DNA of 64,000 nucleotides from contig CP084617.1 in NCBI GenBank assembly GCA_025917655.1, positions 1,178,001-1,242,000 on the forward strand, in the 5' to 3' direction. Below the pieces are notes generated by a model, which was not told where the DNA came from, made no database searches, and was given only the letters and a program-made list of their open reading frames with translations. The DNA is from Chlorella sorokiniana (Eukaryota > Chlorophyta > Trebouxiophyceae > Chlorellales > Chlorellaceae). A program made the translations under genes and the position numbers. Shown in pieces: positions 12,477 through 23,600 of this stretch; position 1 is the stretch's first letter, and every line of letters begins with the position of its first letter.

Positions 12477-14738
12477 CTACGCAACCTTGCTCTGCTGCTG
12501 CTGCTGCTGCTCGGCGCTCGCTTCGGCGCCTGCTGCGTCACCAAGCTCTGCCAGCGCCGCCGCCGCCTCGCGGTTCCGCGGCTCCAGCTCCAAAACCGCC
12601 CGCCAGTCGGCCGCCGCCGCCGCCTCGCCGCGGCCCGTGGCTGCCGCCGCGGTCGCGCGGCGCAGCAGGGCCTTCACGTTGCGGGGCTCCGCCGCCAGCA
12701 CCGCGCCGCAGTCGGCCTCTGCCTGCGCCCACTGCTGCAGCTTGAGGTGAGCCATGGCACGGTTGTTGAGGGCCGCCACCATGCCAGCCTCCAGCTCCAC
12801 CGCCCTGCAAGAGCGGCACACCAGGCGGCGGTTCGCATCCACACCGCAAGCTCCTTGGCACTGGTCCTGAGGCAGGCGACAGCGCCAGAGGGGTTGCATG
12901 CTGCTCCTGCGCCAGCCTGCCACCATGCGGCCCCTCACAATTTTTAACGCCCTCCCATGGTAGCACCCATTGCTCTGCCAGCTTGCCAGCCGCACGCTGT
13001 CACAGGCGCAGCCAGGGCGCCGCTCACCGGCTGTAGTGCTCCACCGCCGCCGCCCAGTCGCCGCGCTTAAACGCCTTGTTCCCCTCGTCCTTGGCGGCCT
13101 CCGCCGGCGTCAGCTCCCGCACCTGGCCGCCGCCGGCGCCGCCCGCTGCCACGCCGCCGCCGCCGCCGCCCCGCTCGGAGCGCAGCCGCGCCAGCAGCTC
13201 CTCGCCGCTTTCGGCGGCGCGGCGTGCCTCCGCCTGGCGCCGCGCCTGCTGCACCCACGCCGCTGCGGAGGAGACCTCGGAGAGATCGAAGTCCAGCCGC
13301 TCGAAGCGGTCGCCGTCGTCCAGCACACGGGCCAGGAAGGCATCGCCCTTGACCTGCCGGTGGAGGCAGGGGGAGTGGTGCACTGTGGGCTGCATGCTGG
13401 GCGTGCTGGGCAGCCCGGCAGGCACACCGGGCAAGCCTGCTGGCTGTTCAAGCAGCTGACAGCAGGACACGGCGTCAGGGAGGGGACTGAGGGGTGCTTG
13501 GGGGCCAACAGCAGGCGCTGCTGCTCTCCAAAGCTACTGCCATTCACGCAAGAGAGGCTGACGGGCGAGCGCAGGCGGGCAGGCAAGCGCGGAGACGGCC
13601 ACCCAGCGGTTCTTGCGCCGCCACACCTCGAGCGGCTTGCCGCAGCAGTGCGCGATCTCCGAGGCGCGCATGTTGCGGGGCAGGCCGCGGATGGCGCCCT
13701 CGTCGTCGGCATACAGGTTGACGCCCACGAAGCCGTTGTCCCTGGCGTTGGACAGCAGCGAGATGTTCTCCACCTGGGGAGGAGAGGTGTGGGCTGGGGG
13801 CGGGTGGGGTCAGGCTGTCAGGGGCGCAGCTCAAGAGCGGCCGAGCGCAAGAGGTGAAGCGTGTGGGTTGGGGATGCGGCCCGACGGACTGAATTAGGCA
13901 AAGACGCACATCCGCCGCCAGGAAACGCAGGCTGGATGGGGCTGTGGAAGCTCAACAAGGCAGCGGGGGACGGGGGAAAGGCGCACCATGTTGAGGCTAG
14001 TGGCCACATCCAGAACTTTGCTGTCTATGTTGGAGCCCTGCAAACTTGAAGGTAGGAGGGCAGAAAGAGGGGGTGCTGAAAGAATGGCTCAAGCATGGCA
14101 CCAGCGACGGAAAGTAGCAAGCATCTTTCCTGCCTGCGTCCCTCAGTGGCTGCCTGCTGGCACTGCGAATGCCCCGCATCACCACTGTACCGGCCCAGCA
14201 AGCCCAGCAAAGCTGCGGCGCAGGCGGTGCCACAAGCGCCAGCCAGCCTGCTAGCCTGCCCCACCGGCGGCACGCCTGCCCAGCCGCCGCCAAGCAGCTC
14301 GGCCCTCACCCACCGCCGGCAGCTTGCTCATCAGCTCGGCCTGCTGCGCCCGGACCTGCTCCGCGGTCTTGCGAGGCCCGGTGGACGCGAAATGCGCCTG
14401 CGCATGTCGTAAGAGAAGGAGGCAGGAGCCATGGCGGTTGCTCCCAAGGATGGCGACTTCTGGAGGCGGCATTGGGGCGGTGGCGCGGTAGAGCAGGACA
14501 CGCAGCAAGGGCTGTCCCCAGCAGCTTGCCCAGCAGGCACCTTGAGCCTATCGATCAGGCACTCCACCTCCTTGCCAGGGATGAGCTCCTGCTCCCACTG
14601 CTGCAGCGGCTCGCTTCTGCGGCAGGCCAGGCAGCGGCGGTGAGCAGGGGGTGAGAAGGGACGCCGGGCGGTGCAATGCCGATGACACACTCACGTGTCA
14701 GCGGGAATGTACACAAACTTGAACTTGCTGCCGCCCAT
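12477..14738 (-). CDS. TPR protein with intact Hsp70/Hsp90 carboxylate clamp
   Basis: ATG at 14738 gives MGGSKFKFVYIPADT. Later exons carry a helical segment (EVECLIDRLK), LLSNARDNGFVGVNLYADDE, GLPRNMRASEIAHCCGKPLE and GDAFLARVLDDGDRFERLDF. The C-terminal part holds three TPRs: AKDEGNKAFKRGDWAAAVEH; LNNRAMAHLKLQQWAQAE; VKALLRRATAAAATGRGE. The clamp residues are all present (Lys and Asn of TPR1, Asn of TPR2, Lys and Arg of TPR3), which in HOP, TTC4, RPAP3 and similar proteins bind the EEVD tail of Hsp90 or Hsp70. Chaperone binding is therefore inferred. The N-terminal half resembles no family I can name. The protein ends in a Gln run (QQQQQQSKVA). The start is 226 bp from the divergent RNASEH2C start, so the two genes may share a bidirectional promoter. 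Confidence 0.85.
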
Positions 14739-14964
14739 GCTGCTCGATGCCAAGTTCTTGGAGGGTGTTGAGCTGAAACGCTGTTTTCGGCCCTGGTCAA
14801 TCGATGATTGAGGAAGATGGCATGTCGCTTCAATTGTGCGTTGAGAGCTCGGCGGCGATGCCCAAGTGTACTGTATTGCAAGTACTGCAAGTGCGCACAG
14901 CCTGCGACAGCGAAGCGAGGCGGTAACTTTGCGAGTCGAGCGCAGCGTGCATCCGTCTATCATC
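14739..14964. promoter_or_regulatory. Short bidirectional promoter region (TPR gene / RNASEH2C)
   Basis: 226 bp between two divergent start codons. It must contain both promoters and 5' leaders. No TATA box is evident. A TACTGTATTGCAAGTACTGC stretch near 14868-14890 contains a loose direct repeat of (T/A)ACTG/TACTGC. Confidence 0.5.
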
Positions 14965-15669
14965 ATGACAACCAAGCAGCTAGACACCAGTGCAGCGGCA
15001 GCAGACGTGCCCGTGCACCTGGTACCCGCTCTCATAGAGTACAATGGCCCTGCAGCAGTGGACGCGTACTTTAGACCGAGGGAAACAGGTGCTGCGGGTA
15101 TAATCCCTCCGCTTGAATGCGATCGGCGTGGTCCTGCAGCTCCCGTTCCCTGCCCGTCGTTGTACTAGAGCTATGTTTGCTGCAGGAGCGACGGTGGACG
15201 GCCTGCCGGTGTTGGCGTGCAGCCTGCGGGGCCGCAACTTGGCAGGCGAGCTGCCGCCTGCGGCCCTGCTCCTCGATCTGCTCTCTGCATGCTGGCAGCC
15301 GTGTCCATGCAGCAGCAATGCCCTTTGATCTTTCTTCGCCATCCTATGTGCAGGTGTGCGGCTGCCACTGCCCGAGGACTACGCCGGCGCTGTGCTGGAG
15401 TGCCGCCAGCTGGATGCCGCGCAGGCAGCGGGCAGCAGCCAGGATGCTGAGGCGGCAGCGGAGGCTGGGCCCATCACTACCTGGGCCGCCACCTCCGTCT
15501 TCTCCCATCTGCACTACTACAACCACGACGCTGCGCCGCTGCGGGCGACGGCCTGCGGCGCTGCCTGGAGTGGGCTGAGCTGTCGGCGCGGGTGCACGCC
15601 CCCATCGACCCTGCTGCGGTGACGGCGGCAATAGCAGACGGGAGCGCCGCGCAACCGCAGGCAGGCTGA
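14965..15669 (+). CDS. RNASEH2C: Ribonuclease H2 subunit C
   Basis: This is the small non-catalytic subunit of the RNase H2 heterotrimer, which cuts RNA:DNA hybrids and removes single ribonucleotides from DNA in the nucleus. ATG at 14965 gives an acidic start, then VHLVPALIEYNGPAAVDAYF, which matches the family pattern LLPCxxxxxGPAxVxxYFxP. SLRGRNLAG|VRLPLPEDYAG matches FRGRxLxGRxxxxPxGYxG. WAATSVFSHLHYYNHDAAP is followed by LRRCLEWAELSARVHAPID, the typical end. Three exons are visible. The intron inside RNLAG uses a GC donor (15246-15247) and its acceptor is at 15353. One G appears to be missing at 15543-15545 between the last two motifs. The length of about 150-180 residues fits the family. 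It converges on the MYND gene with a 170-bp gap. Confidence 0.9.
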
Positions 15670-15839
15670 GCTTGCACGGCGTTACAACCGCCGGCCCTGT
15701 CCTGTGCCTGCAACATCATTCTACAGCACTGCGCACTTAAAGCATGGCATGAACGTCACAAAGCGGGCGGTTGCAAGGCTTGGCAGCGCGTATGCATCAA
15801 CGAGCTGCTTGGGTCGCCCCACCAGCTGCATCCGTGCGC

Positions 15840-18800
15840 TCAACCTCTGAACCTGGAGGGGCGCCCGCTTGCTCTGCGGGGCTTGCTGCCGGCCTTGCCT
15901 CCCCCGCTGCCGTCGCCGCCGTCGGTGGCAGCCTCCCACTCCACGTACTGCTCAAGCATGGTGGCACCCGTGAAGCGCCTCGCTGCATAAGCGTCCTGCT
16001 CGCTCCAGCCCTGGAAGGGCAGCGCGGTCTTGGGCGCGCCCAGCGGTACGAAGAAGCGAGGAGGTACGATGAGGTGGGGGCCGAGCGTGGGCGCACGCCG
16101 ACCGCCGCCGCCGCGCGGAATGCGCCCTCGCGGCGCAGGTGGCTGCATGCCAGGGCGCCGCATGCATGTTCCAGCAAGCATCCGTCAGAAATGGATTGAT
16201 GGCTCAGGGTCCTCCCCACCAGCCCCTCACACTTTCATGTGCCCAAGGGGGCTGCGCTCAAAGCTGCACGTGCAAGCAGCCCACCGTTCCAGCGCCTCGC
16301 TGTAGTCCTGCCGCTCCTTCACCCTGTGCATGGCCTGCTCGACCATGCTCATCATGGCTCCTGTGGCAGCTTCCGACGGCACGTGGCTGCCGCGGTCGAG
16401 GTCCGCCAGCACAGCGCGCGGCATCGCCAGCATCGACGCTTCCGCGGCAGAGCGCAGCGCCTCCTGCTTTTGGGCGTGTGGCACGCCGGCTGCAGGCACG
16501 GCAGACACACCCTCACATATCTCGCCAGGCATGCCCAGCCCCTTGAGGCGAATGCCGTGCCGGGACGGCTGCTTGCGGCATGCAAGGGCTTGGTGAGCCG
16601 CAATCGCGGCAGCGGGCGAGGCGCTCACTGGAGGAGTCCAGCTCGGGCATCGCCGCCAGCCAGTTCATGAACAGCGTCACCAGGGTGGCTCGCGGGCTGC
16701 CGCGGTTCAGCAGCGGGCCCCAATCCTGCACAGCGGGTGACAGCGGGGCAATGCGAGGGTGGGAAGGTGTTGCATTCGAATGCAACGAATTGGTTGCAAG
16801 CCGCGCTTGCAAGCACGCGCATGCGGGCATACAGGGAGACCATGATCGACTGGGGGACCTGTCTTGAGTTTGGTTTGAAACAGAGGAGGGGAGAGCGATC
16901 CAGCGTTTGCCCCACCTGCAGCACGCGCTCGACGCCGCAGTAGTTCTTGTCGGCGATGTTGGATGCATCCACGTAGTCCAGCAGCACGCCCTGCGCACAG
17001 CACAGCGCAGCATGAGCGCAGCATTGGGTCTTGGGGCGTGGCGTGCCAGGCTTTGAGGCAGGGCCCCAGGCTCGAGGGGGTGGGGAAAGCCAGCAGGATG
17101 GGTGAGGTTGGGTGCCACAGAGCAAAGACTTCGCCCAGGCGCGCCTGCGCCTTGAGCCGTGGGGCCAGCTCCTGCGCCAGCTGGCAGGTCAGCCGGAACT
17201 CGAGGTCCAGGTGGGCAGCCCGCTCCACAAAGGCGGACAGCTGCTCACGAAGGTAGAAAAGAGGGCGCCTGCAGGGAGCGGCGCTTTGGGAATGGTCCGC
17301 AACAAAAACAAAAGCTGCAGCTGCTGTGAACATGCATGTCCACCCCATATGAGTGATGGTATTCAAGGATGCTGTGCTGGGAAGCTCAAGAGGCCCTGAA
17401 CCAGCTGCTGAGGCAGCCACGCGGGCCTCACTACCAGCAGTGCGCCCAGCAGGATCGGAGCAGCACAACTGCAAAGGGAGGGGGCTTCCTGCACACCGTA
17501 CAAATCGTTCGGTGGCACACCGTGCCGCCTGCCCGCCGCCTGCACATCCTGATGCGGCCAGCCCTGCAGCATCAAAGGAGAAAAGCATGTATTTGGCAGT
17601 ACCAAGGAAACATCGGCGTCAGATGCAGGGGGCTGCTGATGCTTCCCTACCTGCAGCGGGTCGCAACCAGCCCCGAGCGTCCAGCCGAGGTCTGGGTTGA
17701 AGAGGGCGGTGTTGGGCCTGTTGTGGTGGGCGGTCAGCGCTCCAAACGGCAGCAGCATGCCCTGTGTGTGTAGAAGTGCGGAGATGAGGGGTTCTGCTGG
17801 CTGCTCTGGGCGGATAAAAGAAACAACAGCAGGCCAAACGGTGGCTGCCGCCGCCTCGTGCAGCCGTGTACAGGCACATGAGCACAGACAGTTGGCACCG
17901 GTGCGCACACAGTCCCCGGTGGAACGCGGTTTGAAAGGGCTGTAGGCAGCCACCCACGTGGTCGTAGAACTCGCTCCAGGCCACCCGATGGTACGGCTCC
18001 ATGGGCTGCAAGTAGCGGTCCCGCATGTCCAGGGCCTGCCTGCACTGTACCGCCTCTGCCCGGTCGCCCATCAGCTCCTGAAGACCCGCCTGGTTCCTCA
18101 TCATGTCTAGCTGTAGCAGCAGTGAGCAAGCCGCATGTGGCAGGTGTGTGTGTGCGTGTGTTGGAAGTTGGGGGAAGGGGGGGGATGCACAAGCGAATGC
18201 CCTGCCTTGGAATGCGGGCAGGCAGTGCACGGCACGGCCACCGGTGCGCACCAGCACTGCCCACACAGGCGGGGGCAGGTCGGCCACCAGCGTGGCGCTG
18301 CGGCTGGCAGCCGCACTGGAGGCGGCGCCACCACTGGCTGTGGGGTCCTCAGGTGAGCCTGGCGACGACAGGTTGAATCGCACGGGGCAGCTGCCGCTCT
18401 GCCTCAGGAGCTCTTTGAGGGACACAGGCGCGTTGGTGCCGTCTGCCTGGTGTGAGGGAGGGCCACGGGATTGGAGGAGCAGAGGCGAGTGGGTTCGAGG
18501 TGAGGTGAGGAGCAGGCAACGGGCGGGCACATGCAGCCTGTTTGTCTACAAACTTCGTGGCAGAGTGAACTATGCCCCCGATGCTCACCTGGCTGCAGCC
18601 GCTCGCCATCCACGACGCCCTCCTGCTGCCCCCAGGGTGTAGGCCCAGCGCTTGCACCACGGCCTGCTGCGTGTTGAAGTGCTGGGCCGAGGTGAGGGCC
18701 GTGGAGTACCACAGTTGGATGACGGCGTCTGCCGCCGCCTCCCCCGCCTGCATGCGCACAAGAGGGCGACGGTTCAACTCTGGCACGAAACGCGGCGATG

Positions 18801-20274
18801 GACGTCCCCCATCTTTAGCAGCTGCCTCTGGCCGTTCAGGCTGCTGTGCGTGTGCATGGACGGCGCACCCGGCACAGGAGCAAGAGCAGGAGCCAGTTGC
18901 GAGCCATGACCGTTGGGTCTGCATCATTCATGTGTACCACCAACCTGCCCTGCACGAGCCACGGCAAAAGCCAAGAAATCGTTCTTGAGTGGCACGCTAG
19001 ACGGCGGTTATACACTGTTGTGCCAGAACAGCGCAACATAAGCACTGGCTTTTGGGGGCACGGGGGCTGCCAGAAGCCTGCACCGACCCAGCCATGCTAA
19101 TACATCTGCTGTGTCCCACAGCCTGCACAGCTCATCCTTCCCAAAATGATGGGCAATGCTGGCCTCACCAAGCCTACCTGGTAGCCCAGGGGCAGGCGGT
19201 TCACGGTGGCAATCACGTTGCGCAGGTCGCCGCTGGCGGCAAAGCAGATGTGGGCCTCTGGCTGGGTGAGGGGCACATCGGTGGTGCCCTGGATGCTGCC
19301 GCCGTTGGCAGGGGCCGACAGGCGGGCCTTGCCAGGCGTGGCAGCAGCACCGGGGGCAGCAACATCAGGGGAGGGCAGAACTGAGTCCAGCCGCGGGATC
19401 AGGGAGAACGCCGGAGTGTTGCCCCAAAGGAACTGGCGGCGCACGGCGTTCAGGGCCATGCGATGATGGAACGAGTCTCTGCAGCGTAGCGTAGCAGCAA
19501 GCGACACTTGGCAGAGGCCAAGTTGCAGGATGGTTGCCAGCACGCTGCACTCTCCACCAATGGCAGCACTGCATGCAGGCTGCAGGCGCCCTTTCACCCA
19601 CCCCGCCTCCGGTCTGACGTAGGCGGGCGGCCGCCCCTCCTGCACCCAGAGCGGCGCAAAGTCGTCCGCCGCCTTGCTGGACTTGCAGTCGACCTTGTGG
19701 GTGGAGTAATGCTCTTTCTGGCACGCAGGCGAGCAGTAGGTCACCAGCTTGCAGCGACTGCAGACCAGGCGGGCTCGGCCAGTGCAGGCGCTGTTGCGTG
19801 CGACGTGGATGTTGGCGCAGGACATGCCCTCCAGCGGGCGCCGCCGCGGCCGGAGCCCCACTTGCCATCCAGCTTGCTGCGGTGGCGTGCCATCACCGCC
19901 TCTTCCAGCTGCTTGAGCAGGCCGTGCTTGCGGGCGAGGGCGAAGAGTGCCGAGGTTGCGTGCGTCACGAGCGCGTGGTCGGCCGCAAGCGCGCTTGCCG
20001 CGCCGCCACCACCGGCCTGCACCTCGAACGTGGGGCCGCCTCGGAGCTCCGAAACCCGCTCCATCGCTTCAAGCAAGACGTCAACTTTCTCTACGCTCGC
20101 GGAGACGTGCCGTAAGGCTCGCTCGGTTTGCTGCAGGAGCCCCCCACACCCGAGGCGCCGCGCATCTGTTCTGGTGTGGAGTGCATGGCTAAACCTTATG
20201 AAAGTAGTTGCAAACACGATAGAAGTCGGATGACGTGCGCCTGAACCTTCCCGTGTTGACTGTGTTGGCAACAT
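15840..20274 (-). CDS. MYND zinc-finger protein with DUF4470-type domain
   Basis: The N-terminal part carries a MYND finger: CTGRARLVCSRCKLVTYCSP then CQKEHYSTHKVDCK, with seven Cys and one His in the usual spacing. Further on, LIPRLDSVLP and HICFAASGDLRNVIATVNRL are the hallmark of DUF4470, which usually sits in MYND or methyltransferase-like proteins. Other exons give VIQLWYSTALTSAQHFNTQQ, MEPYHRVAWSEFYDH and LDYVDASNIADKNYCGVERV, the 'D.SNI.D' motif of this family. The protein ends AATDGGDGSGGGKAGSKPRR and a basic tail. MYND fingers bind Pro-rich partners; the function of this gene is unknown. The start is uncertain: ATG 20274, 20064 or 19825 are all possible. If an upstream one is right, the frame needs one more base at the run 19856-19859 to join LEEAVMARHRSKLDGKW to the MYND finger. 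Confidence 0.82.
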
Positions 20275-20653
20275 CTGCCTCGTTTCCAGCGCCGCGCTTC
20301 TCCTATGTGGCAGGGGCAGGTCGCATAATGAACGCACCAGTTATGAAGCTTGCATGCAACAGCACTGCTCGTGTCAGGGAAACTGCCACGTAAGCTGTAG
20401 CCACTGCTCCGAGAGAATGGTCTTCGCTGCGCCAATGCAACGAGGCGGCGTCCCGCCCGGCATGCACAGCAGGCACGGTGCGTTTGCCGGTATCTTTAGC
20501 TTCTATTTCAATTGTGCACTACTAGCAAAGCTGTTTAGCGCGGCGATGCGCCGTGCAGCCCTCGCCTTGTTTTGACAATAGGATGTGCGACACTGGCCTG
20601 CAAGCAGTGTCTGACCTGTCGTTTGTAGCGGCCATAAATGTTTAAGGCGGCCG
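20275..20653. promoter_or_regulatory. Divergent intergenic region (MYND / RAMA-SET)
   Basis: About 380 bp between the two divergent genes. It is visibly poorer in GC than the exons, with several A/T-rich patches near 20500-20580. No coding signal and no recognisable element. Confidence 0.45.
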
Positions 20654-23600
20654 ATGGCCTCGCTGGCGGCCCTTGTTGAAGCCGGCCTTGTGAAACCCGG
20701 CAGGGGCTCTCTGCAGCTCACGTACAAAGGAACGGCTTTCCAAGCAGACGTCCTTGCAGACGGCAGAGTGCAGTCAGGCGCGCAACGGCCGCGACGAGGC
20801 CGCCACAGCCTGAGCCGCACCCCCGCCTGCCCGCACCCGCCAGCCTGCTTGCCAACCCACATGCCCTTCATAGTCGGCCTCCCTGCAGGTTCCCGCAAGT
20901 TTCACCACGTGCACCAGTGGGCCTTGGCGCAATGTCGCACGATCACGCCTCGCAAAAGGCAGATTGAATGTAGCAAGGCAAGGGTCGGGCCATGGTCCAC
21001 GTTGCACCCTTGCCTCACCCTCCATCCTGCCTGCGTGTTTGCGCTTTGGTCCTTCGTTTCTCATGCTCCTGCGTGTTCTATGAGCCCCTTTTCGGTGCAG
21101 TTCGTCAGGCACCGGGGTAAGCGGCTCAGGCAGTATCAACAGATGTACCGCCAGCAGCAGCAGGCGCTGCATAGCGACGCTCCAGGCGAGGAGCCGCACC
21201 AGCAGCAGCAAGCGGCGGATAGCACGGGTGGTGAGGAGGACAGCTCAGAGGACGATGACGAGGAGGACTCGGACGGGCAGGGCGCAGGCAGCGAGGAGGA
21301 TGGCAGGAGCGCAGAGGAGGGCGATGGGCAGGACGAGGACGAGCGCTGCACTGCTGGCAGCGGCGGCGCAGGCGCCAGCGGCGACGCGAGCCGCCCACGC
21401 AGCAGCGGCCCCGACAGTCACGGCCCCCGTCGCTCGCGGCATGCGGCCGCACAGCGCACTGCGCGACAGCCTGCCCGCGAGCCCCTGGAGTGGCCATACA
21501 TCAGTGAGGCGCAGCTGGAGCTTGCCGATGGCTGGCTGCACAAAGTCCACGCCGCCGCAAACTTCCTGCGGACGCCGTGCGGATCGCTGGTGGGTGTTCC
21601 CAGCGGAAGGGCCTGCTTGGCTGCTTCTCAGACGGTGCAGCCACCTGCATACTATGCTTGCGGGCCGGTGGGGGCCTCCACTCCCCAAGCGCGGTGCGCT
21701 GCAACCTGCCTGCCGCCCTTCTCCGGCTTGCAGCTGCTCTGTCACGACCTGGTGGGCGAGGCCTCTGCCTGCTGGCAGGCGACGCGCAGCCTGTACATCT
21801 CTGAAAATGGCGGCTGCAGGCAGTCAACGTGTCTGCGAGACTTGCTAGCGTTTGGCAAAGGTGCGCAAATCCCAGGAAGCAACAGTGGGTTGGCTGGCTT
21901 GTATGCGGTGTTGGTGTGTGGTGTGAGTTGTTTGCTTTTGAAAGTGAGGGACCCAGGAATTGTTTCTGGCTGACAAGAACTGCGGCAGCAGCGTTGCGAC
22001 CTTTGACCTTGTTTGCTCATGGGGCTGCACCACTTGCACCACACCACTGCTCACCTATCCGCAGGCATGCCCCATAAACGGCTTCAACCCGCGATGCTGG
22101 CGAGCTTGACAAGGAGGCTGGAGGGATTGATGGGCCTTGAGAGGGGCCAGCAGCTGCCGCTCGAGGAGCTGCTGGACAAGCTCCCCCAGACCCGCCAGTT
22201 GCAGGCATGCACCACCTGTCTGCCTTTGCCGCAGGGGTTGGTTGAAGGGCTAGCCCGGCTCTTTACCAGACGTCGTGTACCGGTCTTGCACTGTGGGCAC
22301 GCTGCACTGCGGCGGCACGTGCCGTGCCTGCTCGCCATGGTGCGACCAGCGGCCGCCTTCTCCCCTGCAGAGGAGATGGAGGTGTACAGAGTGCCAGCCG
22401 ACTCTCCGCTGGTGGGCCTGCGTGGCCAGTACGACGTGCGTGTGCGGGCGGGGAGCAAGCTGGGGGCCGGCAGCTTTCTTGGCTTTTACAGGTGCGGAGC
22501 ACCAGCCTTCACTTGCGCACTTGCTGCAGCTGTCTCCGGCAAGCTTGCTCTGCACAAGGCTGTGCTGCAGTCTAATTGGCGGCAAAAATGCCCCCTTCTT
22601 CTTCCCTTCATTTTATGGCATTTCCCAGAGGAGTGGCACGGTTTAGGCACGAGCACTATCATGCTACAAAACGACCCTACCCTGGCTGGTTAAAACAGAC
22701 CGATGATGAAACAAGGTTGGATGGGGCCGCGTCGCGGTGCCGCTTCTATTCTTTCTTCATGTGCCTTGGCAAGTTGCCGCAAGCAGTCAGTCGTGTCCTC
22801 CTGCATGGCTCACGCACTGACCTGCTTTTGCTACAGGCTGCTGCTGTGGAAGTTGGGAGTGGGGAGCTACGTCGCTGAGGTGACGCAGGACCTCATACCG
22901 GAACAGTTGAAGCGCTTTGGATTCAAGTTCAAGAAGGAAGGAAAGGTGCGCGGATCCCTGACAGACAGGCACTCGGCCGATACAGTTGTGCTGCGGCGCA
23001 ATGAAAGAGCGTTGGGAACTGTGGGTGCTCTGTCTGCAGCCGATTTGCGCCGCTGCTGCCCGCAGTACCACTTGTGCTGCTCGGCGTACGAGTGCGGCAA
23101 CGAGACGATGCGCATCAACGCGCCGCAGGACAATCCCTGGAAGGTGCGCTGCATGCGGCGCGCGTGCTAGCGCGGGCAGCTTTGCAGCGCGGCGCCGCAA
23201 ATTGCTCGGGCCTCATCTCCGCCTGCCTGCATGGCTTATAAGCCAGCATGCGTGTCGCTCCTGCTACCTACCACCTATGCGTCCTGCTGCCCAACCAGCC
23301 AATGCACCCACCCCCACCCTACTGAGCCACCCCACTAACCAACCACCCTCAAGTGTGCAAAACATGCACCCCACCTCCCCCACCCGCTGCCTCCCACACC
23401 ACCATGCACACACAGTCCCATTGCCGCCTCCACGTGCGCAGTCCTGCATGAAGGGCCAGGGCGGTGCCAACTGCCATGTGTACGAAATCCTGGTGGCCGG
23501 CTTCGCCCTGCTGGCGTTCTTCACCACCAAGGCCGTGAAAGGCGGTGAGCAGCCAGCCAGCTGGCGCGGCAGTGCCTTCTTCAGCACTCCCTTTCGCCTC

